Below are positions 1 to 5,783 of a stretch of DNA of 6,321 nucleotides, in pieces. Below the pieces are notes generated by a model that was given only the letters and a program-made list of their open reading frames with translations, was not told the DNA's origin and made no database searches. Both the position numbers and the translations under genes were made by a program. This stretch comes from Chloroflexaceae bacterium (GTDB taxonomy: Bacteria > Chloroflexota > Chloroflexia > Chloroflexales > Chloroflexaceae): NCBI GenBank assembly GCA_026417815.1, contig JAOACN010000047.1, positions 1 through 6,321 on the forward strand. The letters run 5' to 3'. The stretch's first letter is position 1. The number at the start of each line of letters is the position of its first letter.

Positions 1-36
1 TGGTCTCGTGGGCTCGGAGATGTGTATAAGAGACAG
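1..36 (+). other. Illumina Nextera Read-2 adapter left on the contig end (artefact)
   Basis: Bases 3-36 match the 34-nt Nextera transposase Read-2 adapter without mismatch. They comprise the 15-nt tail GTCTCGTGGGCTCGG and the 19-bp Tn5 mosaic end AGATGTGTATAAGAGACAG at 18-36. The two bases before it (TG) would be the end of the i7 index. This is synthetic library sequence, not a Tn5 insertion: the outer 15 nt do not occur in natural IS50 or Tn5, and the match stops exactly where the native prmC reading frame begins. Natural sequence starts at base 37. Any reading frame that begins in this segment is false. Confidence 0.98.
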
Positions 37-423
37 GTCCGCAATGGTAAGGCCGGGCCAGCCTGCCGTATCGGTCTTCATCTGCAGCAGGCGCCGGGCC
101 TCGGCCAGGGCCAGTTCTACCAGCACCTCGGTTTCGGGGCGGGGTATCAGGGTTGCCGGGGTCACCTCCAGGTCCAGGCCATAGAACTCTTTGCGCCCGA
201 GCAGGTAGGCTACCGGTTCGCCCCGCGCGCGGCCGGCCACCAGCGCGGCGAAGGCGGCTGCCTGCTCGGGCGCGGGATGGTGCTGCCGCTCGGCGAGCAC
301 CCGCGCCCGCGGCCAGCCCAGGGTATGCGCCAGGAGCAACTCGGCATCGAGCCGGGGGGTTGCGCTGGTCGCCTGGAGCCGGGCGGTGGCGTCCTGGAGC
401 AGTTCAGCGATCGATGGTGGCAT
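37..423 (-). CDS. prmC: PrmC/HemK, release factor glutamine methyltransferase, N-terminal part only
   Basis: PrmC uses S-adenosylmethionine to methylate the glutamine of the GGQ motif in release factors RF1 and RF2, in the cytoplasm. The 129 visible residues hold the helical N-terminal domain with the family pattern: RLDAELLLAH at about 25-33, GEPVAYLLGRKEFYGLDLEV at about 69-88, and LIPRPETEVLVE at about 92-103. The frame reaches the adapter at base 36 right after TIAD. The SAM-binding motif I (usually DxGTGSG) should follow, so the catalytic domain and the later NPPY site are absent. Family members are about 280-300 residues. The break is a contig end, not a biological truncation. The ATG at 423 has GGGAGG only 2 nt upstream. 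An in-frame ATG at 450 would add nine residues but has no Shine-Dalgarno sequence. It lies 213 bp downstream of spoVR on the same strand; cotranscription is possible but not shown. Confidence 0.9.
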
Positions 424-471
424 GGCCTCCCTGTGGGGAAACCGGATCATGGCCGGGAGGGTGGGGAAACC
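421..471 (-). repeat. Degenerate 27-nt tandem direct repeat at the prmC start
   Basis: Read on the minus strand, two units share GGTTTCCCCAC at one end and GGCCATG at the other. The upstream unit is 471-448, with CCTCCC between the conserved blocks. The second is 443-421, with AGGGA between them. The ATGs ending the units, at 450 and 423, are exactly 27 nt apart and therefore in the same prmC frame. The repeat duplicates the start-codon context and makes the true translation start of prmC uncertain. The differing middle gives only the downstream copy a purine-rich, Shine-Dalgarno-like block. Confidence 0.75.
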
Positions 472-481
472 CGGTTTCCCC
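435..481. repeat. Inverted repeats upstream of prmC, including a 19-nt near-perfect palindrome
   Basis: Bases 463-481 read GGGGAAACC, C, GGTTTCCCC: two 9-nt perfect complementary arms around one central base. The right arm (CCGGTTTCCCC, 471-481) is also the exact complement of 435-445 (GGGGAAACCGG), giving an 11-bp stem with a 25-nt loop. The two pairings share the right arm and so exclude each other in RNA. The one-base centre is too tight for an RNA hairpin, so the short palindrome would act as DNA (protein-binding site or cruciform) if it acts at all. Function unknown. Confidence 0.75.
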
Positions 482-503
482 GCGGCCCTGCCTCAGGGGA
501 GGG

Positions 504-528
504 TCTGGGAGGGCGTAGCCCTCCCAGA
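504..528. repeat. Perfect 11-bp hairpin between spoVR and prmC
   Basis: TCTGGGAGGGC (504-514) and GCCCTCCCAGA (518-528) are perfect complements separated by only GTA. Such a GC-rich stem is very stable in RNA of either strand. It follows spoVR and precedes prmC in the direction of transcription, so it could stabilise the spoVR 3' end or hinder transcription into prmC. No T-run follows on the minus strand (the next bases read ACCCTCCCC), so it is not a canonical intrinsic terminator. A dispersed REP-like intergenic element is an alternative that one copy cannot prove. Confidence 0.8.
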
Positions 529-620
529 AAGGAACCGGCTAACCTGGATATTCGGACAGGCTCTCGTACTCCACCGAGACTTCTCCCTGTCGGGGGGGCT
601 CGGAGGGGCCACCGGCCCGC

Positions 621-635
621 CGAGACGAAGTCTCG
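621..635 (-). other. Small stem-loop just after the spoVR stop codon
   Basis: On the minus strand CGAGAC TTC GTCTCG forms a 6-bp stem with a 3-nt loop starting one base after the spoVR TAG (637-639). A copy of one side with the loop (CGAGACTTC on the plus strand, 574-582) complements 627-635, so a longer-range 9-bp pairing is also possible. It has no T-tract and is short, so I label it a stem-loop, not a terminator. No other feature was found in the 424-636 spacer beyond the repeats listed, and no convincing -35/-10 promoter for prmC. Confidence 0.5.
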
Positions 636-636
636 T

Positions 637-2133
637 CTAATCAATCCGCCGTTCGGTGAAATCGCTGCCGTCGAAGGAGAGCAGACGCTTCTTCTCGTCA
701 ATCACCGTTTCGAGGTGGACGGGCCGCGTCCAGATCTTGTACAGGTTGCGCATCGTATCGCGGGCATAGTCCATCTTGAGGTCCACGCCTTCGTGGCGGT
801 GGCGCAGGGACAGTTCGCCGCGGTTGTTGTAGTTGCCATCCTCAACGTAGATAAACGGCTGGCCGAAGTTGGTGAGGCGGAAGAGCAACTTCTCCTTGAT
901 CTCCTTGAACTCGCGCGAGGCGATCTCGTAGACGTCGGTATCGCGGTTGTAGCGATAGGTGAAGAGCTTGTTCTCCAGCACGAACTCGGGCGTCAGAAAC
1001 TCGTCAATGAAGGTGACATCGTTGTAGAGCCGCCGAACCTCAAAGATCTTCTGGCGCCCCAGGCCGAGTTGCCGGTCCCAGGCGCGTTTGGCGGCGATGT
1101 CGTCGCACTCGTCGTACTCTTTGCCGAACTTGCCTTTGTTCCAGCGGTCCTCGATGTCGCGGAGCAACTCGAGGCCGAGTTTGTAGGGGTTGAGCCGCCC
1201 GCCGCCGGTGGCGACGACGCCGGAGTGCAGGTCGGCGAAGGAGACGATCTCGGCGGCCGAGGCGACCTTCTGGGTCATAATCGTTGAGTGCCAGTAGGAG
1301 GCCCAGCCCTCGTTGAGGATCTTGGTCATGCCCTGCGGGGCAAAGTAGTAGGCTTCATCGCGCACGATCTCAAGCACGGTGTGCTGCCAGCGCTCCAGGG
1401 GCGCGTAATTCATCAAGAACAGCAACACGTCCTTCTGGGGATTTTCGGGGAAGCGGCGTTGTTTGGCGCGCTCGGCTTCCAGCTTCTGCCGCTGCGCTTC
1501 AAGATACTCTGGCGGGTTGATAAACTCGCGCATGTATTCGCGCTCAACCTTCAAGCCTTCGACCACTTCCGGCTCCTCGTCGCCGACGAGGGGTTTGGGG
1601 CTCTGGGCCTCGGGCCGGCGGATGTAGGGCGAGTGGTAGTCAATCAGGTTCTCCAGCGAGAGACAGGTGTCAATAAAATCCTCGACTGTGTCATACCCGA
1701 TCCGGTCAATGATCCGCTGGATGCGCGTGGCGTGGTTGGCCATCGTATCGAGCATCTTGCGGTTGGTATGGGCGAACCACATATTGTGCTTGAAGAAGTC
1801 GACGTGCCCGGTCACATGGGCCATGACCATCTTCTGGGTCACGTCTTCGTTGCCTTCGAGCAGGTAGGCGTAGGAGGGATTGGTGTTGATGACCATCTCG
1901 TAGATGGTGCTCCCGGCCCAGACGTGCCCTTTGAGCAACTGGTCGAACTCCATCCCGAAGCGCCAGTGGGGGTAGCGCGTCGGGAAGCCGCCGAAGGCGG
2001 CGGTTTCGTAGAGGGTGCGGTAATCCAGCACCTCATAGATAATCGGGAAAAAGTCAAGGCCGTAGTCGCGGGCGATCCGTTCGATCTCCTCGCGGGCGGC
2101 TTCAAGGTTGGGAGGAAGGCGTGTGCTTTTCAT
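637..2133 (-). CDS. spoVR: SpoVR/YcgB family protein
   Basis: This 498-residue protein is full length for the family (Bacillus SpoVR about 470, E. coli YcgB about 510). The family is cytoplasmic; it was named for a spore cortex defect in Bacillus but is common in non-sporulating bacteria beside prkA and a DUF444 gene. Its biochemical activity is not firmly known. Visible hallmarks: YPHWRFGMEF at 54-63, INTNPSYAYLLEGN at 82-95, MAHVTGHVDFFKHN at 104-117, NEGWASYWH at 274-282 in the central core, and a C-terminal stretch with YVEDGNYNNRGELSLRH (429-445) and the PVHLET segment (471-476). There is no signal peptide or membrane segment. The start is secure: the ATG at 2133 is preceded by AGGAG five nt upstream, and that ribosome site overlaps the stop codon of the membrane protein gene, giving an 8-nt gap. 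His106, His110, Glu275 and His282 could form a metal site, which is inference only. Confidence 0.95.
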   Translation of the reverse strand: MKSTRLPPNLEAAREEIERIARDYGLDFFPIIYEVLDYRTLYETAAFGGFPTRYPHWRFGMEFDQLLKGHVWAGSTIYEMVINTNPSYAYLLEGNEDVTQKMVMAHVTGHVDFFKHNMWFAHTNRKMLDTMANHATRIQRIIDRIGYDTVEDFIDTCLSLENLIDYHSPYIRRPEAQSPKPLVGDEEPEVVEGLKVEREYMREFINPPEYLEAQRQKLEAERAKQRRFPENPQKDVLLFLMNYAPLERWQHTVLEIVRDEAYYFAPQGMTKILNEGWASYWHSTIMTQKVASAAEIVSFADLHSGVVATGGGRLNPYKLGLELLRDIEDRWNKGKFGKEYDECDDIAAKRAWDRQLGLGRQKIFEVRRLYNDVTFIDEFLTPEFVLENKLFTYRYNRDTDVYEIASREFKEIKEKLLFRLTNFGQPFIYVEDGNYNNRGELSLRHRHEGVDLKMDYARDTMRNLYKIWTRPVHLETVIDEKKRLLSFDGSDFTERRID

Positions 2134-2144
2134 AGTCTCTCCTA
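2134..2144 (-). promoter_or_regulatory. spoVR ribosome binding site overlapping the upstream stop codon
   Basis: The minus strand reads TAGGAGAGACT directly before the spoVR ATG. The TAG is the stop codon of the membrane protein gene, and AGGAG (2139-2143) is the Shine-Dalgarno sequence with 5-nt spacing. Ribosomes terminating on the membrane protein sit on this site, the usual arrangement for translational coupling. It is the clearest ribosome site in the window. Confidence 0.85.
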
Positions 2145-4370
2145 CCAGGAAACGCGGAGGGCGGCGCGAAAGATGACGCTGTGCGCGAAGAGGCTCAGCA
2201 GGACCAGGGCCGCCAGTCTGCCGCGCCGGTCGTATTGTTCCATGATACCATCAGCGAGCGTCGCCGCAATAAGGATGTGGCTGAAGAGCCACACGCGCTC
2301 GATCTCGCGGTAGAACAGGCCGGAGAAGAGCATCCCCAGCAGCAGGGCCAGGAGGCCGAGGCCGAGGGCGTCGGCAGGGCGGGCCACACCGGCGCGGGCG
2401 CGGGCGATCTGCGCCTGCCCGTCGCGCCCGAGCCGGTAGATCAGCCACGGCCCGAGGAACCAGGCGCAGGCCACGCTGTTGACCGCCAGAAAGAAGAGGT
2501 AGCTCGACAGGCCCAGCGGCGAGACGCGGGCCTCGACATCCAGGCGGTTGTTTGCCACCCCGCTGAAGAAGGCGGCCAGGCTATCGTAGCCAGTAGCGAG
2601 CCACAGCGCCCCGAGGGGCAGCAGGACGGCGCCGGCGAGCACTCCGCCAATGGCGGCCCAGCGCAGCGCGTCGCTGAGGCGCCGCGGGCCGAGGGCCAGG
2701 CGGCGGGCCACCAGGGCCGCTACCACCAGCGCGAGCATCAGCGTGGTGAAGCTGAAGAGCAGGCCGAGGGCGATCCAGGCCCCCGCGGCGAGGGCGGCGA
2801 GGAGTTGTGGCGCCAGCGGCCCGTCGGGGTGATCGAGGATCACCAGGGCGCGGTAGAGGCCATAGATCGCCCAGGCCAGCACCGTGGCATAGAGCGCGTC
2901 CATCGAGGTCGCGCCGTAGATCATGAAGGCTGGCAGGAGCACGTAGATCGCCGCGGCCAGGATCGCTGCCCGCTGGCCGGCCAGGGCCGCCGTCAGCCGG
3001 TAGGTTGGCCAGACGCCCAGGGCTGCCAGGGCGATCACCACCCAGGTCGCCGGCTCCGGTCCCGGCCCGAAGAGGCGCTCGACACCCCAGAGGAAGAGCG
3101 TGCTGCCGGGCGGGTGGGTCCTGTTGTGCAGCACCAGGTCGGGCATACTGGCGACGTAACCCCGCAAGAAGCCGAGCGGATCGTTGCCGACGCGGGGCAC
3201 GTCGTGGATGTAGTTGCCTGATTGCTCGGCGAAGTGCTGGAACAGCGACGGGTACCCGCGCAGGCCGGCTTTGAGGGTGGCGGGTAGCAGGGCGGCGGCC
3301 AGGGCCGTGGTGGCGATGACCAGCCACGGCGCGGGCGGGTTGGGCGCGCGCAACCACGTGAGGATGGCGGCGGCGAAGGCGCCGAAGAGGACCACGGCGG
3401 GGAGGACGCCCCAGCCGAAGGCGCTGCCAGCGCGGGCCATCAGCGGGAAGGGCCAGAGGTAGCCCTGGCGGTGGGCCAGCGCGTACCAGCCCAGGCTCAT
3501 AAGGCCCAGGATGAGCATGACGCCCAGCGTTTCGCGCTGCCAGGGAGCTAGGCGTGGCGCGGCCCACTGGTACGTGACGAGGGCGCTGAAGATCAGGCCC
3601 AGGGCCACGGCAGTGAAGGCGCTCCAGTACGGCAGGTCGGGGGCCAGGCGAATGGCGCCGCCGATCAGCCCCGCGCCGAGGGCCAGGGCCAGGGCCGCAA
3701 CCAGTAACAGGCTGATGGCTTGCGGCACGGCCAGCCGGCGCAGCACCCCGTAGCTGCCCAGCGCCAACCCCAGGTTTACCAGGAGCGCGCCGGGCGGCGG
3801 CAGGGCGCCGCCTTCCAGCGGGCGCGCGGCGACCGAGCGCAGCCCCACCCCCACGACGCGCCCGTTGCCAGAGGGGTCCACCGTGGCGCTGAGGAGCGTC
3901 ACGCAGAGCGGCCCGGCCTGGGGAGCGGGCGGAAGCAGCAGGTGGTAGGCGCGATGCTCGGGCGCGATTGCCAGGGGCAGGCTCAAAGCGCCAACGCGCA
4001 CATCGGCGCGATCGATGGCCCGCCCGGCGCTCCCGGCGGTAACGGCGCTGCCCAGGAGGCGCAGGTCGAGGGCCGCCAGGGGCCGCGCAAGCCCCATCGC
4101 TGGCAGGCATACCGTCCCCGCGCCTGTGCTCCAGCGATAGGGCAGGCCCTGGGTTTCGCCCTCCAGGGACTGGAAGCCGGCGAAGAGGTCGCGGATGCGG
4201 TCATCGGCGCGGACGTGGGCCTGGTAGGCGCTGGCGTAGTAGGTTACGGTGAGGGTGAGGGCCAGCAGGCCGAGGAGCAGGGCGGGGGCCAGTTCGCGCC
4301 AGAAGGCGGCGCGGCGAACCCGCGAGAGCGGCGGCGCGGCGAGGGCGGGCACGACGTCTTTCAGCACCAT
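2142..4370 (-). CDS. Polytopic membrane protein, probable GT-C (GT39/ArnT-like) glycosyltransferase with extracytoplasmic domain
   Basis: From the ATG at 4370 the product has 742 residues. Helix 1 lies at about 27-47, followed by about 145 extracytoplasmic residues (48-193) rich in beta-type sequence, then roughly 14 to 16 further hydrophobic helices to the C-terminus. A soluble loop between helices (about 368-440) carries THPPG at 418-422, a motif I associate with the GT39-like families that use lipid-linked sugar donors. MDALYA (490-495) and YREIERVWLF (687-696) also resemble conserved positions there. Such enzymes transfer sugars to lipid, protein or glycan acceptors on the outer face of the cytoplasmic membrane; donor and acceptor here are unknown. 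The frame stays open to 4532, but those 54 extra residues are polar, low-quality sequence, so I prefer the ATG followed by a typical short cytoplasmic tail; its Shine-Dalgarno is weak. It follows yeaH by 183 nt and precedes spoVR by 8 nt. A non-enzymatic membrane protein cannot be excluded. Confidence 0.85.
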   Translation of the reverse strand: MVLKDVVPALAAPPLSRVRRAAFWRELAPALLLGLLALTLTVTYYASAYQAHVRADDRIRDLFAGFQSLEGETQGLPYRWSTGAGTVCLPAMGLARPLAALDLRLLGSAVTAGSAGRAIDRADVRVGALSLPLAIAPEHRAYHLLLPPAPQAGPLCVTLLSATVDPSGNGRVVGVGLRSVAARPLEGGALPPPGALLVNLGLALGSYGVLRRLAVPQAISLLLVAALALALGAGLIGGAIRLAPDLPYWSAFTAVALGLIFSALVTYQWAAPRLAPWQRETLGVMLILGLMSLGWYALAHRQGYLWPFPLMARAGSAFGWGVLPAVVLFGAFAAAILTWLRAPNPPAPWLVIATTALAAALLPATLKAGLRGYPSLFQHFAEQSGNYIHDVPRVGNDPLGFLRGYVASMPDLVLHNRTHPPGSTLFLWGVERLFGPGPEPATWVVIALAALGVWPTYRLTAALAGQRAAILAAAIYVLLPAFMIYGATSMDALYATVLAWAIYGLYRALVILDHPDGPLAPQLLAALAAGAWIALGLLFSFTTLMLALVVAALVARRLALGPRRLSDALRWAAIGGVLAGAVLLPLGALWLATGYDSLAAFFSGVANNRLDVEARVSPLGLSSYLFFLAVNSVACAWFLGPWLIYRLGRDGQAQIARARAGVARPADALGLGLLALLLGMLFSGLFYREIERVWLFSHILIAATLADGIMEQYDRRGRLAALVLLSLFAHSVIFRAALRVSW

Positions 4371-4528
4371 AGTGCGGATCCATACGACCTTCTCGGGCAA
4401 CAACGCGACATTGAGCGCGTGCGGATGTGCTGCGCCCGGTTGGCAATCAACAACCTGCCATTCGCGCCTGGCACAAGGATTACGCGCGACCCCCCTGGCC
4501 TGAGGGCCGCGCGCCGTGCGATCCCGAT

Positions 4529-4551
4529 CCACCGGCCGGCTGCGGCGGTGG
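4529..4551 (-). other. GC-rich stem-loop right after yeaH, in the spacer before the membrane protein gene
   Basis: CCACCG (4529-4534) and CGGTGG (4546-4551) are complementary around an 11-nt loop. Letting one G bulge extends the pairing to 8 bp. It starts 2 nt after the yeaH stop codon in the direction of transcription. There is no T-run after it, so it could protect the yeaH 3' end or cause partial attenuation but is not a standard terminator. In the remaining spacer (4371-4528) I found no convincing promoter hexamers or small gene. Confidence 0.45.
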
Positions 4552-4553
4552 CC

Positions 4554-5669
4554 TCACTTGCCTTTACCCAGGAAATCCTTGATCGTATCGTAAATATCGT
4601 CACGCTCGGCAATTTCAGAGATCACGATCCGTTCGTCGCCGCCCAGGTACTCTTCCAGATCGTGGGCGAAGCGGCCCGAACCGTAGAGGGAGCGCACCTG
4701 CCCGTAGCAGAAGAGGTTGACCTTGGGCAGCAACTCTTTCTTGAGCAACTCGATACACTCGCGGGTATCGCCACCGCCCCAGTTGTCGCCATCGGAGAAG
4801 TGGAAGGGGTAGATGTTCCACTCATCGGCGGGGTAGCGTTCGTCGATCAGCCGGTTGCAGAGCTTGTAGGCCGAAGAGATCTTCGTACCGCCGCCCTCGC
4901 GGATATGGTAGAACGTCTCCTGGTCCACCTCTTTGGCCGCCGCGTCGTGGACGATATAGCGAATATCGATCTCTTTGTACTGCGAGCGAAGCCAGGTTTC
5001 GATCCAGAACGCAGTAATGCGCACCAGTTCCTTTTGCTCGGTGCCCATGGAGCCGGAGACGTCCATCATGTAAATGATCACCGCGTTGCTCTCGGGGAGC
5101 ATGGTCTCCTTCCAGGAGCGGTAGCGCATATCGTCGCGAATGGGCACCACGACGGGGTTGCCTTCGTCGTAGTCGCCCGCGGCGATCTGGCGGCGCAGGG
5201 CCTCGCGGTAGGTGCGCTTGAAGTGGCGCAGCGAGTTGGGACCGGTGCGGCGGATGCCGCTATACTTATCTTTCTCGCTGACGATATTCTTTTTGCCCTT
5301 GGGCTGGATATTGGGCAGTTGCAGTTCTTCGCCGAGAATGGCGGCCAGTTCCTCCAGCGAGACATCCACTTCGAGGACGTGCTGGCCCGGCTCGGAGCCG
5401 GCCTGGCCCTGCCCGGTCTGGCCATCGCCCTGGGCGATCGGGTCGCCGACATCGCCGTCGCCCTGGCCAACCCCGCCGCCCTGCCGGGCGCCATAGCGGA
5501 ACTGGGGGATATCAATCTGGGGCACAGGAATGCTGACGAAGCGTTTCCCCTGGCGCCCGATCATCTCCCCTTGCGACATGTACTTGCGCAGGTCTTTTTT
5601 GATCTTTCCGCGAACGATCTGGCGAAAGCGCCCCAGGTCGCGGTCAACGCGTTTCATGGACATAGGCAT
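4554..5669 (-). CDS. yeaH: YeaH/DUF444 family protein with von Willebrand A domain
   Basis: This is the conserved partner of PrkA, a cytoplasmic protein of 371 residues from the ATG at 5669 (E. coli YeaH is about 427). The N-terminus (RDLGRFRQIVRGKIKKDLRK, about 10-29) and SIPVPQIDIPQFRYG (46-60) are family signatures. A Gly/Gln/Asp-rich flexible linker follows at about 61-96. The C-terminal half is a von Willebrand A-like domain with an apparently complete metal-ion-dependent adhesion site: DVSGS at 203-207, Thr262 in GGGTKISS, and Asp293 in HFSDGDNW. Such domains bind a divalent metal and usually mediate protein assembly. The start is ambiguous: in-frame ATGs lie at 5669, 5663 and 5657 and a GTG at 5711, none with a good Shine-Dalgarno. 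The GTG lies inside a strong stem, and the family-like sequence begins near 5657. The closeness of prkA upstream fits a prkA-yeaH operon. Confidence 0.92.
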   Translation of the reverse strand: MPMSMKRVDRDLGRFRQIVRGKIKKDLRKYMSQGEMIGRQGKRFVSIPVPQIDIPQFRYGARQGGGVGQGDGDVGDPIAQGDGQTGQGQAGSEPGQHVLEVDVSLEELAAILGEELQLPNIQPKGKKNIVSEKDKYSGIRRTGPNSLRHFKRTYREALRRQIAAGDYDEGNPVVVPIRDDMRYRSWKETMLPESNAVIIYMMDVSGSMGTEQKELVRITAFWIETWLRSQYKEIDIRYIVHDAAAKEVDQETFYHIREGGGTKISSAYKLCNRLIDERYPADEWNIYPFHFSDGDNWGGGDTRECIELLKKELLPKVNLFCYGQVRSLYGSGRFAHDLEEYLGGDERIVISEIAERDDIYDTIKDFLGKGK

Positions 5670-5698
5670 ACGGCGCACGGTGGGAGCAGCAAAGCGCG

Positions 5699-5770
5699 CG
5701 GCGTAAGGCACCTGGCAGACGAGCAGCCTCGCACTGACCGGAATGCGCTCGCGCCGCGCGCCTTACGCCG
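5699..5770 (-). repeat. Long-stem inverted repeat between prkA and yeaH
   Basis: In the minus-strand transcript CGGCGTAAGGC (5770-5760) pairs perfectly with GCCTTACGCCG (5709-5699). A G-U and a C-G pair extend the stem inward to 13 bp (5758-5770 with 5699-5711), leaving a 46-nt loop. It sits wholly between the prkA stop and the yeaH ATGs. It would bury the alternative GTG start at 5711. No T-tract follows, so roles in mRNA processing, differential stability or translational control are more likely than termination. Confidence 0.7.
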
Positions 5771-5783
5771 GCCCTCACCCCTC

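Noticed and set aside
18..36. Natural Tn5/IS50 transposon end
   Set aside because: The mosaic end is preceded by the synthetic Nextera tail, and no transposase or second end is present, so it is a library adapter.
504..528. Intrinsic terminator for spoVR
   Set aside because: The stem is strong, but no T-run follows on the transcribed strand, so it is reported only as a hairpin repeat.
22..2313. Two long plus-strand open frames (22-1287 and 1288-2313) antisense to prmC and spoVR
   Set aside because: The first begins inside the synthetic adapter. Both lie opposite clearly conserved genes in GC-rich DNA, where antisense frames stay open by codon bias. Their sequences show no recognisable family.
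2181..3221. Plus-strand open frame of 346 codons opposite the membrane protein gene
   Set aside because: It is very rich in Gln, Gly, Glu and Arg with no hydrophobic core, as expected for the reverse complement of Leu/Ala-rich transmembrane codons.
2581..4110. Minus-strand open frame of 509 codons in another frame of the membrane protein gene
   Set aside because: Composition is almost entirely Arg, Pro, Ala and Gly, a frame-shifted shadow. The overlapping frame encodes consistent membrane helices and family-like motifs.
4438..4460. Two mutually exclusive 5-bp pairings (GGTTG/CAACC and TGGCA/TGCCA) upstream of the membrane protein gene, as a possible riboswitch
   Set aside because: Stems this short are expected by chance, and there is no conserved aptamer-like sequence around them.
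4371..4532. 54-residue N-terminal extension of the membrane protein
   Set aside because: It is polar, Arg/Cys/Pro-rich and unlike a signal or conserved domain. The ATG at 4370 gives a normal short cytoplasmic tail before helix 1.
5670..5711. Upstream GTG start for yeaH, adding 14 residues
   Set aside because: It has no Shine-Dalgarno sequence, lies within the 13-bp stem, and the added residues look like translated spacer. It cannot be fully excluded.
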